From Aegilops tauschii subsp. strangulata (lineage: Eukaryota; Streptophyta; Magnoliopsida; Poales; Poaceae), in the NCBI RefSeq assembly GCF_002575655.3, contig NC_053038.3, forward strand, positions 141,500,885-141,564,884: a DNA stretch of 64,000 nucleotides, written 5' to 3'. The notes under the pieces are model-generated. The model was given only the letters and a program-made list of their open reading frames with translations. It was not told the origin of the DNA and did no database searches. Of this stretch, positions 34,177 through 44,600 are shown piece by piece (position 1 is the stretch's first letter; each line of letters opens with the position of its first letter). The position numbers were made by a program, and so were the translations under genes.

Positions 34177-37100
34177 TGTGACACCCCAAAATTTTGACCT
34201 TGTTTTATTAATTAAAATTTTGCCAGGAAATTAAACTTTTCCATTTGTCTAGATTTACCTTTTCATATTGTGGGTTTTTACCTCAAGTGGAAATTAAACT
34301 TTTCCATTTGTCCTGAGCTTTATTCTTTTAAAATGACTTTTCATGAAATTGGAAGCTCTTTTGCAGTGCAACCATTTGATAAATGCATTTAAAATTTTCA
34401 CCAAAATTTGGGGATGTCATGTGATGTTTCCACATCACTTTTATGCAAAGATACCTTTTGGTCATTGGAGATTTTGAGCTCTACATCATCTTTTCAAATC
34501 TGGTCCAGTAGGTATTTTTGCACTACAACCTATTTAAATATTCCTTTAAAAATTCTTCCAAGTGTTTGGAGATGTCAGTAGTCCAGGAGAGTGGACCCAT
34601 TGGAGGATTTTAAGTGCATGCAATTAGGCCTTTTTCTTTCTGTCCAAAACTGAAGTTTTGCAAAACTTGCACTAGCAAGTTTCTGGTTTTGCCCAAATTA
34701 TCTTGCCATCATCACCTACATCTAGAGAGACCCTGATCTGGAGATTTTGGCCACTCCAGGAATTGCCTAAATGCACTTAGCATTATGTCGAACACCTTGT
34801 GTTCATGGACAGTTTTGGCATGTTTTCTAGTTGGCATTATGAACTTGATCCACTGACCCAGCAACCTTGTCCACTAAGATCCTAGCTACTCCTAACCTAG
34901 GTCTGCTAATTGCCAGCCTCACCCAAGCCCTATGGCACGCTTTGGCATTTGGCCGAACAGTTGGCGTGCACGCTCTGGGCGCGCCCAGAGCACACGTTTT
35001 GCACGCGCGTGCACCGAGCCGCCGCGTCGCACTGCCGCCCTCGCCGCGTCCCGCCCCTGGCCCTTGCTCGCCTGCAGAGCCACGCCCGCCCCTCGCCCAC
35101 TCGCCAGAACCCTCCAAGCCACCCCTGGCGCCCTACAGCGCCGCCGTCAGGGCTCCCTTGGCGGCACGCCGGCGTCGGCAGTAGGCTCCTGCCATGGACG
35201 GCGCCGCCCAAGCCACCCGCGCGCGCCAGCTAACCCCTGGAACAGCCCGAGCTCATCCACAAGCTCGTCGGCATGCGCTCGTCGCCGCCACGTCGCCCTG
35301 CAGCTACAGAACGACGGTCGCCGGCGTTCTTATCCACGGCCGCCACGGGACCGACCTTGAGCGCCTATATAAGGGGACCCCGAGCTCAACCTAGCAATCA
35401 GGTAGCCTCGTTCTATCCCCCTAGTGCCCCCAACACCCAGTAATCGACGTCGGGAAGCTTTCTTCCCCGTCTCCGGCCAGTTCGGCCGCCGCCACACTCC
35501 GGTTCAATCTGTCGCAGTCATAGCCTTCCTCGGCCATCTAGTACCACCATACCACTCCCCTCGACCTCACGGAGCCTCCCAGCCTCTCAAACTCGACCAA
35601 GAACCACCGCAGCCCGGAACCCCAAAACCAACCGAAACCTCCTCCGCCGCGGAGCTCGCCGCCGGCGACTCCTTCCACCCCCGACGACCCAACGACCACC
35701 GGAAGGACTGCCCTAGACTGGCGGATCCATCCCCGCCCTTAGGACCCCGCGGGGAGGCGCCGTTCGTCGACGGCGATCGCCGGAGTCCCGCCTCCGTTCG
35801 GGCAGAGGAAGAGGAGGGAGAGGGGGACTAGTCAAACCTGACAAGTGAGCCCGCTTGACCCATTGTCAGTGACCCACGCTGGCTTTAGTGCAAGCGCAAT
35901 ATCCAGAGTACGTTTCCCCCTGTTCGAAAGCGTATTCTCCCCCGAAACTTTTTCTTTTTCTGTTTTATTTTAAAACAGAACTTTGACCAAACTTTGACTG
36001 GCTATATCTTTTAAAATAAAACTCCAAATGAGTTGATTCTTTTTCCTACCTCTCTCAAATTTCATCTAGTTTATTTTAAGATTTATTTCAAAAATATTTG
36101 GGACAACGTTTTGTACTGTTTTTGAACTATTTGTTATTTGAATATTTTTTTCCAAATAGGAAATGGAGAGAGAAGAAAACTTTCAAAAAGTGCACCCCCT
36201 TGCATACTCTTGAAGGCAAGCATTCTGAACTCTGGCATAATATTTTTGTGTGCTGTTTTGATACGGTTACAACATCACCTTGACTTGGAGCATACATTAT
36301 TTTTATGTGACGATAAAGTCATACGCATGAGTGCACAATGGAGATTCTTTGTTGTTAGAAATGGATATGCTGGTGATGGTAATCATCCTCGTAAGCTTCT
36401 CATGCATACCGGAAGGAAGCCGGGAAAGTCGCGGTCTTGGGTAGACACGAGCTTGTCCCTAGTTCCTCGTTGAGACGAGTATGTCCGGTATGGCATGGTG
36501 AGGCTTGATGAGTGGTGAGTTTATCTGTTAATAGAAATATTTTTGTCATGCTAATCCTACGGAGAATACTTTGACCTCCTGAGTCGGCCGTAGGTCGAGT
36601 CTTGTTCAGTAACCCCCATACTTTTTTAGTACTACCACTTGTCCCTGCCGCAGGTAGGGTACGGTTTAGTAAGTTGTCAACCCCGTCCTAGCACACACCG
36701 TACAGAGAGGCCATGGTGGAAGATACCGGAGGCCTCCGGTAGGCATGCCACCTGTTCCGGGGGCATGGGTGTTTCCGGTTGGGACCGAGAGGGGGGCACC
36801 CCTTAGAGCGCGCGATATAAATTTGATCCCATGCTACGTCGAGGTTGTAGCCTCCCCACTTAGAGTTTTGCTTGACAGGTGTTGTGGGTGATTCCAGACA
36901 CCGGTAAGTTAAGCTGGTGTGTGCAGGTCAGGCGTGTTTTCAATTAAAAGGCCGTAGGCGGGATTAGTCCCGATGGACTAAGTAAATCCGTTACGCGTGG
37001 GTATAGAGTACACCCTCTGCAGAGGTTATATCTATTTGGATAGCCATGTCCATGGGTAAGGACTACAGTCTGAGATGGGTCTAGTGACGGTTTTCGGATG

Positions 37101-37330
37101 GAGAAACGGCTAAACTGGAGCATAGTAACGGTATTCGGATGGAGAAACGGCTAAACTGGAACATAGTGACGGTCTTCGGAGGAGAAACGGCTATACTAGA
37201 ACATTGATTATGACCTATGACATATGAGGATTATGTTCATTATTATTATGGACTAACCATTTACATTATTTGAATTATTAAGTATCCCTGGGACGGTTCT
37301 ACCTCCTGGATACTCACTGCGATTATTATT

Positions 37331-37708
37331 TATAAGCCCTTTATGTAGCGTCGCTCAGACGCCCGACTGCGGCATGCTCGTTATTTATTTCTCCTTTATA
37401 AGCCCTTTATGTGGCGTCGCTCAGACGCCCGACTGAGGCATGTTTGTCATTTCTTTATTATTTATAAGCCCCTTTATGTGGCGTCGCTCAGACGCCCGAC
37501 TGCGGGATGTTTGTCATTTCTTTATTATTTATAAGCTCTTTATGTGGCGTCGCTCAGACGCCCCACTGCGGCATGTTTGTCATTTATTTATTATTCATAA
37601 GCCCTTGATGTGGTGTCGCTCAGACGCCCGGCTGTGGAATGCTTGTTATTTTCTTTTATTCATAAGCCCTTTATGTGGTATCGCTCAGACGCCCGACTGA
37701 GGCATGAT
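37331..37708 (+). repeat. 66-bp hairpin repeat array in D 5' LTR (6 units)
   Basis: Six units start at 37,331, 37,397, 37,463, 37,530, about 37,596 and 37,661. Most contain GGCGTC GCTCA GACGCC, a 6-bp stem with a 5-base loop. Some units have GTGTC or GTATC variants that leave a G-U pair or a mismatch. The homologous array in A has GACGTC/GACGTC instead. Confidence 0.85.
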
Positions 37709-37910
37709 TTATCTTATTATCCTTTCGAGGCGTCGCTTCAGACACTCGATCGGTGCATTCTATAACCCTACTCCCGTAATTGCATATTCATAGTTTACCC
37801 GCATGCGTGCATCATGGATTTCGTATATTTCATGACAGACGTTATGATCATAGAATATTTCGGAGCATGATTATCCCTTATTATATTATACCCGTGCTCT
37901 TAATGTTTGC

Positions 37911-37930
37911 GAGTACATTCAAACGTACTC
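37911..37930 (+). promoter_or_regulatory. GAGTAC hairpin in D LTR
   Basis: GAGTAC/GTACTC stem with loop ATTCAAAC, followed by ACTGGCTTG. It matches A's hairpin at 3771-3789 in position and stem but not in loop. The second copy is at 45,652-45,671. Confidence 0.55.
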
Positions 37931-38299
37931 ACTGGCTTGTCCCTGGCTATTGTCTTGGCCAGATTCCTTGCTTGGAGAGACCATTGCGATGACAGCCCCC
38001 GAAACCTACGCAATCGTGATAGCAGCCTCGCGAAGATTGGAGTTATCCTGGTCAGCTGTTCTTGTGGGAAATGGAGTCCCATAGACGCAGATGAACCACA
38101 AACCGCTTCCGCCATCAACCACTAGAAACCACGTGTTGTACTCATAGGCCACAATGATCTTGTACTACATGTTTTGTACTTTGCTTCGGAATTCTTGTAT
38201 CAAGTTGGTGCCTCATCAGCTAACAGTAATCCTGGGGCTGGTGAGCACAAGGGCCATTTTCTGGGAAATTATATCCGGAAAACCCAGTCCTGATAGACT

Positions 38300-38313
38300 T
38301 GGTATCAGAGCCA
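38300..38313 (+). promoter_or_regulatory. Primer binding site of element D
   Basis: TGGTATCAGAGCCA, identical to A's site, four bases after the LTR end. Confidence 0.9.
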
Positions 38314-38549
38314 GGCTGACCATTGGCTAATCCTATCTTAGCCAGGTCAATAAACCTAGGTTAACCAACCCACCAGACCTTAACCAAACCCCAGCCAAGC
38401 TTCTCGGGTAAGATAGCCCCACAGTGACCCGACGCTTTTCGGCAGACGGTGCCCAACCTATCAGCCTAGCCTGTCGATCACGCGCCAGTGACCGGCCCCT
38501 AAATAGTTCTTTTTGCAAGCGTGCGAAGGAAGACTCCGTCCCTTTTTTC

Positions 38550-38557
38550 TATAAAAA
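38550..38557 (+). promoter_or_regulatory. TATA box upstream of D's first ORF
   Basis: TATAAAAA 63 bp before the ATG at 38,613, inside the internal region and so separate from the LTR promoter. The C-rich leader that follows (CACAGCCTCTTTCC) resembles the leader of the second ORF. Confidence 0.6.
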
Positions 38558-38612
38558 GGGCACGCTAGCCTCAACCCAGCACAGCACAGCCTCTTTCCCA
38601 AACCAAGCCACG

Positions 38613-39406
38613 ATGCCTGGCCCCATTGTTCACAATGAGACCACAGCACCAACCTTGGAGGTTTTGTGACCGTGCTCGCAAACCTCACCCGCCATGCCTA
38701 TGCATTAGAAGAGCCCCCAGAATATGTGGTGTACCAAGGACTCATGAGCGGTGACAGCCGTCAGTTCTGGGCCACTGTGCACATCTATGGTAGGGGCCTA
38801 TCGCCAGAACGCCCCTACAAGTTCACTGGAAGGACCACTTCCTTTGAGCCACAAGCCATCCAACTGGCAGCTCAAGAAGCTATAGTTCAACTCCGGCACT
38901 TGTCGCCCAGAGTTAACTGTCGCTTGTTCTACTACTACCCCAGTCGTGACGGGTATGGTAGGCCGCCCCAGGTTGCCAATGGAGATCACGAGACGGATCC
39001 TGCATTGTTGCATCTGGTGCGCTATGTAAGCGCACTAAAGCAACTGTTCGATCAAATCACCCTTGATCTGATCGCAGCTCGTGGAGAGCTGATTCGCCGA
39101 GCCCCGGCGAGCGGAGAAGAGGAGCCCGACGCCGACAACCCAGTCGTGCTGTTCGGACACCCAATCGAGTCCTTGCGGCCTGCCCCAGCCATCGGCCAAA
39201 ATACTTTGGTGTCCCCAGAAGTGCTTCGCCGCCTTTTGGGAACACACTCCAACGGGATTGTGGCCAACAACCCCCGCAATGGTCATCATCGCTACCCAGA
39301 CCCTGCAGCCCCTCAACCTCCTCCGGCTAATCCCGACGGTGAGACCCGTGGAGAAGCCTCAACGTCCGCAAGGCCAGCCCACTTAGACATTAACGAAGTA
39401 GACTAA
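38613..39406 (+). pseudogene. D ORF 1, dsRBD-like family, one frameshift
   Basis: Starts at ATG 38,613 (MPGPIVHN) and shifts frame near 38,660 where one G appears to be missing; the remainder is open from 38,666 to 39,406. Counting both parts gives about 263 residues, against 266 for A's extra ORF. Shared landmarks in order: FV-LL helix, P-Y strand, WATVHI strand, F-G strand, then AIQLAAQEAIVQLR helix, a YYYPSR motif, a second helix with YVSALKQLFDQ, and a disordered Pro-rich tail. Function unknown. The single frameshift suggests the reading frame was lost recently. Confidence 0.75.
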
Positions 39407-39711
39407 GTCACTCGAGTAGTACCGAGCCTTAGTTTTTCCATGCCTTGTATTTGTGTGATCCTGTATCACCATTATTAAATGTTGTCTGCTTGTGCACCCC
39501 TATTTTTGGAGTAGTAGCCATGCATAAGTACGTCAGCGTACAGATGCATCTTTTAAATTCCGGGCGCAGCTACCAAAACCACACCCGACGACACCCACAG
39601 CAATGCGTCACATTTATGAGATATGGATATCTGTGGCATTGACCCCGACCCCATAGAACAGAACCGACAGCTAGTTACCCTTCACCACGGTAGATAACCC
39701 AGCCCCAATGC
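39407..39711. other. Spacer between D ORFs 1 and 2
   Basis: Follows the stop of ORF 1. I see no gene. It ends in the TATA box of ORF 2. Confidence 0.5.
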
Positions 39712-39719
39712 TATATAAA
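39712..39719 (+). promoter_or_regulatory. TATA box upstream of D's second ORF
   Basis: TATATAAA about 43 bp before the start of the open frame, with a leader (CACAGCCTTTTTCC) like that of ORF 1. Confidence 0.6.
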
Positions 39720-39754
39720 AGGCCACCTCGTGACCTTGCCAAGTACCCCTCGCC

Positions 39755-40414
39755 TTGCGCACAACACTCACAGCCTTTTTCCTTGCAACCCCCAGTATTT
39801 ATCGGAGAACTCCAGAGGCAACCCCGGGTAGTTTTGTTAAATTATTGTGGGACTTTACCTGCAGTACCATGAGTGCCATCCATCCACCCCAGTACGAGTT
39901 GCTCAAATCGAGGATCACCCCATCCACCTCGAAATATTGGGCAGTGGTGCACATCCCTCCCTCAAACCCAAACCAAGACCCAACGGAAGTTTCCTTCGTG
40001 GGGAAATCCATGCCGACTCCGCATATGGCCATAGAAGCTGCTGCGTACGAAGCGCTTGCTCGTCTTCGATTCGTGGTACCCTATGCCAGCGAACGAGGAT
40101 ACTATTATTTTCCGAGTCGTGCAGCACCCGGAGAAGTAGCATCTTTTCCCGGTGGACGAATTGAGAGAGATCCAGTACTGGCCAACCTTGCCCAGTACGT
40201 TATCGCTCAGGAGCGTTTGACTCAGCGGGTAATGGGTTATCTCCAGAGCCTCGCTGATTTAAATCCTCAGATCGCTATTGGCAGACCACTGAGGCCTGAC
40301 CAGGAGAGGCGCGTTCATCGACTGGTCAACCCGCTTCCCCCGATAGAAGAGGAGTGTGCCCCAGTACCAGAGACGTTTTCTCAGGAACCTGTCCGTTTGC
40401 CTTTTTTATTGTAG
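39755..40414 (+). CDS. D ORF 2, dsRBD-like family (up to 219 aa)
   Basis: Open from 39,755 but without an ATG at the place expected from ORF 1; the first ATG in frame is at 39,869 (MSAIHPPQ). The similarity to the family starts before that ATG (SFVKLL), so the original start codon was probably lost. Landmarks: FVKLL helix, PQYELLK strand, WAVVHI strand, SFVGKSMPT, then AAAYEALARLR helix, YYYFPSR, and a helix with LAQYVIAQERL. It lacks the long Pro-rich tail of the other two. Diverged from ORF 1, so the duplication inside D's lineage is old. Function unknown. Confidence 0.65.
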   Translation: MRTTLTAFFLATPSIYRRTPEATPGSFVKLLWDFTCSTMSAIHPPQYELLKSRITPSTSKYWAVVHIPPSNPNQDPTEVSFVGKSMPTPHMAIEAAAYEALARLRFVVPYASERGYYYFPSRAAPGEVASFPGGRIERDPVLANLAQYVIAQERLTQRVMGYLQSLADLNPQIAIGRPLRPDQERRVHRLVNPLPPIEEECAPVPETFSQEPVRLPFLL

Positions 40415-40833
40415 ACGTCACCGCTATGTTTATTATCCAAGTATTTATTTATGTGCTGTAACTTGTATGTGGTATCCAAAAATTTGTGCGGCGTACCAAA
40501 TATTTGGTTTCAATTATGTGATCAGTTTTACTGCTGTTAATTTTGTTTTAACTAATTTTCACCCTCGATAAAATTCAAGTGAGATTTCTTTCCCTGAGTT
40601 GCTGCAGCGTATATATCTTCACGACATAGATTTTTATTCACGCAGCACCATAACAGCAGACTCACAACCACAACCACTCGACCTCGTGCGCTGATTACAA
40701 ATCCTCGTACACATTTTGCGCCTAACTGATCACACCCGAGGACACCACAGTCTCAGTAAGAGAGATTTGTGAGTAATCATTCGGGCGCGAGTTGCCCCAG
40801 CACACCGACAGCAGTTAGCACTCGATGCCGCAC
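40415..40833. other. Spacer in D between ORF 2 and the antisense ORF
   Basis: AT-rich first half after the ORF 2 stop, possibly its 3' end region. No convincing ORF. Confidence 0.5.
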
Positions 40834-40995
40834 CTAATCCTTGTGATCGCTGCCACCGCGAAGAGCTAACACTCGAGCGGCAGCATCACGACGATCATCC
40901 AGGATCATCGCGCACAAGAGCACGGAGAACCCCAGCAACGTCGCCAAACCTCCACACACCAGGACCACGTACCAGTCCGGCATCGCCTCCGCCAT
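40834..40995 (-). CDS. Antisense single-span membrane protein ORF in D (53 aa)
   Basis: Minus-strand ORF from ATG 40,995 (MAEAMPDWY) to the stop at 40,834. Residues about 9-31 (VVLVCGGLATLLGFSVLLCAM) are a clear hydrophobic span, followed by a charged tail. A TATAAAA on the minus strand at 41,103-41,097 lies about 100 bp upstream, with a CT-rich leader between, as in a normal plant promoter. The frame also extends upstream through an ATG directly at the TATA box, giving a longer form with a second hydrophobic stretch, but that ATG would lie before any transcription start. Not recognised; it could be a captured host fragment or chance. Confidence 0.45.
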   Translation of the reverse strand: MAEAMPDWYVVLVCGGLATLLGFSVLLCAMILDDRRDAAARVLALRGGSDHKD

Positions 40996-41096
40996 TAGAG
41001 CCTCGTCTCGAGCTCCTGCAAACAGCAATGGAGGAGAAGGAAGAAGAAGTAGAAGCGAGGCCAGGTGTGAGGAAGAAGAGAGGAGCACCGCGATCA

Positions 41097-41103
41097 TTTT
41101 ATA
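41097..41103 (-). promoter_or_regulatory. TATA box upstream of D's antisense ORF
   Basis: TATAAAA on the minus strand, about 100 bp before the ATG at 40,995, followed by a CT-rich stretch. Confidence 0.5.
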
Positions 41104-41637
41104 GCTCGAGATCGGTGTACGGTGGGCGAGGTCCACCAGCGCCACTCGTCGCTCGATCGCCGGTGTTCGGAGGCGAGTCCGCGAGCAGTGCCGATAGTGC
41201 ACTGGCCCGCGAAGTGAGTGCACGCTGCACCGGCAGCTAGCACGCCGCGCACTACCGCAGTACGGCCTAGATGCCCTACACGCTAGGCGTCGCCGGTGGA
41301 GGAAGCGCGGGAGAGCACGCGAGAGAGAAGAGAGAGCCAGAGGTAGAAGAAGAGGCCGACAGTGGGCCCCGGGTCCACCTGTCAGCCAGAGAGAGCACTA
41401 TGCTCTCGGGTACGACCAGCGTGTTTTAGTAATTTAGAATTTATTCTAAATTACTGTATCCACGTAGAAATATCTCGTTTTTCCCCAACCATGGATTTTT
41501 CCGCGCAACGCCAGTATACCACACTGTGGTTTTGCACCACTTATTGCCCTCTCACTGTAGCTACATTGTTATTGCATAGTAGAATGTTGATTTCTTTTTT
41601 TTGGTAAAAGCAATGTTTGTTCAAAACAGCTTTTAAC
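41104..41637. other. D 3' internal non-coding region
   Basis: GC-rich then AT-rich sequence between the antisense promoter and the hairpin. No gene seen. Confidence 0.5.
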
Positions 41638-41677
41638 AAATCTCGAGGACGAGATTTTTTCTTAAGGGGGGTAGTGT
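41638..41677 (+). promoter_or_regulatory. Hairpin and polypurine tract of element D
   Basis: AAATCTCG/CGAGATTT stem with loop AGGA (41,638-41,657), identical to A's, then AAGGGGGGTAG just before the LTR at 41,678. Confidence 0.85.
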
Positions 41678-44600
41678 TGTGACACCCCAAAATTTTGACC
41701 TTGTTTTATTAATTAAAATTTTGCCAGGAAATTAAACTTTTCCATTTGTCTAGATTTACCTTTTGATATTGTGGGTTTTTACCTCAAGTGGAAACTTTCC
41801 AAAAGTATTATTGGACTTGTATACTCTCTCTATAAAACAATTCTTTATCAGTGGATTTAATTGCATAACTGCTTTTCCTGAGCTTTATTCTTTTAAAATG
41901 ACTTTTCATGAAATTGGAAGCTCTTTTGCACTGCAACCATTTGATAAATGCATTTAAAATTTTCACCAAAATTTGGGGATGTCATGTGATGTTTCCACAT
42001 CACTTTTATGCAACGATACCTTTTGGTCATTGGAGATTTTGAGCTCTACATCATCTTTTCAAATCTGGTCCAGTAGGTATTTTTGCACTACAACCTATTT
42101 AAATATTCCTTTAAAAATTCTTCCAAGTGTTTGGAGATGTCAGTAGATGCACATGATTCAACTTTATGCAAAAAACCATTGGTGTTCTTTGAAATATTTG
42201 AGTGAATCAACCTCATCTTCTCTCTGCCCCAGTTTGGTGATTTGTACTGCAACCCTAATTTATTTTGCTCTAGTGCCCATGAGCTTTTTCCTGCTTATTG
42301 TCCTCCCTGCAAAACCCTTAAGTCCAGGAGAGTGGACCCATTGGAGGATTTTAAGTGCATGCAATTAGGCCTTTTTCTTTCTGTCCAAAACTGAAGTTTT
42401 GCAAAACTTGCACTAGCAAGTTTCTGGTTTTGCCCAAATTATCTTGCCATCATCACCTACATCTAGAGAGACCCTGATCTGGAGATTTTGGCCACTCCAA
42501 GAATTGCCTAAATGCACTTAGCATTCTGTCGAACACCTTGTGTTCATGGACAGTTTTGGCATGTTTTCTAGTTGGCATTATGAACTTGATCCACTGACCC
42601 AGCAACCTTGTCCACTAAGATCCTAGCTACTCCTAACCTAGCTCTGCTAATTGCCAGCCTCACCCAAGCCCTATGGCACGCTTTGGCATTTGGCCGAACA
42701 GTTGGCGTGCACGCTCTGGGCGCGCCCAGAGCGCACGTTTTGCACGCGCGCGCACCGAGCCGCCGCGTCGCACTGCCGCCCTCGCCGCGTCCCACCCCTA
42801 GCCCTTGCTCGCCTGCAGAGCCACGCCCGGCCCTCGCCCACTCGCCAGAACCCTCCAAGCCACCCCTGGCGCCCTACAGCGCCGCCGTCAGGGCTTCCTT
42901 GGCGGCACGCCGGCGTCGGCAGTAGGCTCCTGCCATGGACGGCGCCGCCCAAGCCACCCGCGCGCGCCAGCTGCCCCCTGGAACAGCCCGAGCTCATCCA
43001 CAAGCTCGTCGGCACGCGCTCGTCGCCGCCACGTCGCCCTGCAGCTACAGAACGACGGTCGCCGGCGTTCTTATCCACGGCCGCCGCGGGACCGACCTCG
43101 AGCGCCTATATAAGGGGACCCCGAGCTCAACCTAGCACTCAGGCAGCCTCGTTCTATCCCCCTAGTGCCCCCAACACCCAGCAATCGACGTCGGGAAGTT
43201 TTCTTCCCCGTCTCCGGCCAGTTCGTCCGCCGCCACGCTCCGGTTCAATCCGTCGCAGTCATAGCCTTCCTCGGCCATCTAGTACCACCATACCACTCCC
43301 CTCGACCTCACGGAGCCGCCCAGCCTCTCAAACTCGACCAAGAACCACCGCAGCCCGGAACCCCAAAACCAACCGAAACCTCCTCCGCCGCGGAGCTCGC
43401 CGCCGGTGACTCCTTCCACCCCCGACGACCCAACGACCACCGGAAGGACCGCCCTAGACTGGCGGATCCATCCCCGCCCTCAGGACCCCACGGGGAGGCG
43501 CCGTTCGTCGACGGCGATCGCCGGAGTCCTGCCTCCGTTCGGGCAGAGGAAGAGGAGGGAGAGGAGGACTAGTCAAACCTGACTAGTGGGCCCGCTGGAC
43601 CCACTGTCAGTGACCCACGCGCCACCCACGCTGGCTTTAGTGGAAGCGCAATATCCAGAGTACGTTTCCCCCTGTTCGAAAGCGTATTCTCCCCCGAAAC
43701 GTTTTCTTTTTCTGTTTTATTTTAAAACAGAACTTTGACTGGCTATATCTTTTAAAATAAAACTCCAAATGAGTTGATTCTTTTTCCTACCTCTCTCAAA
43801 TTTCATCTAGTTTATTTTAAGATTTATTTCAAAAATATTTGGGACAAATTTTTGTACTGTTTTTGAAATATTTGTTATTTCAATATTTTTTTCAAAATAG
43901 GAAATGGAGAGAGAAGAAAACTTTCAAAAAGTGCACCCCCTTGCATACTCTTGAAGGCAAGCATTCTGAAATATGGCATAATATTTTTGTGTGGTGTTTT
44001 GATACGGTTACAACACCACCTTGACTTGGAGCATACGTTATTTTTATGTGACGATAAAGTCATACGCATGAGTGCACAATGGAGATTCTTTGTTGTTAGA
44101 AATGGATATGCTGGTGATGGTAATCATCCTCGTAAGCTTCTCATGCATACCGAAAGGAAGCCGGAAAGTCGCGGTCTTGGGTAGACACGAGCTTGTCCCT
44201 AGTTCCTCGTTGAGACGAATATGTCCGGTATGGCATGGTGAGGCTTGATGAGTGGTGAGTTTACCTGTTAATGGAAATATTTTTCTCATGCTAATCCTAC
44301 GGAGAATACTTTGACCTCCTGAGTCGGCCGTAGGTCGAGTCTTGTTCAGTAACCCCCATACTTGTTTAGTACTACCACTTGTCCCTGCCGCAGGTAGGGT
44401 ACGGTTCAGTAAGTTGTCAACCCCGTCCTAGCACACACCGTACAGAGAGGCCATGGTGGAAGATACCGGAGGCCTCCGGTAGGCATGCCACCTGGTCCGG
44501 GGGCATGGGTGTTTCCGGTTGGGACCGAGAGGGGGGCACCCCTTAGAGCGCGCGATATAAATTTGATCCCATGCTACGTCGAGGTTGTAGCCTCCCCACT

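Larger units (their letters stand above)
34177..38295 (+). repeat. Element D 5' LTR
   Basis: 4119 bp, TGTGACACCCC to TCCTGATA; the last bases are TGATA instead of the expected TGACA. The TATA box TATATAAG is at 35,366-35,373. Compared with the 3' LTR it lacks about 90 bp and about 178 bp in two blocks near its start. It shares the 66-bp hairpin repeats and the GAGTAC hairpin with A. Confidence 0.9.

Noticed and set aside
37331..37708. Regularly spaced repeats that could suggest a CRISPR array
   Set aside because: Units are head-to-tail 66-bp repeats without unique spacers, inside a plant LTR.
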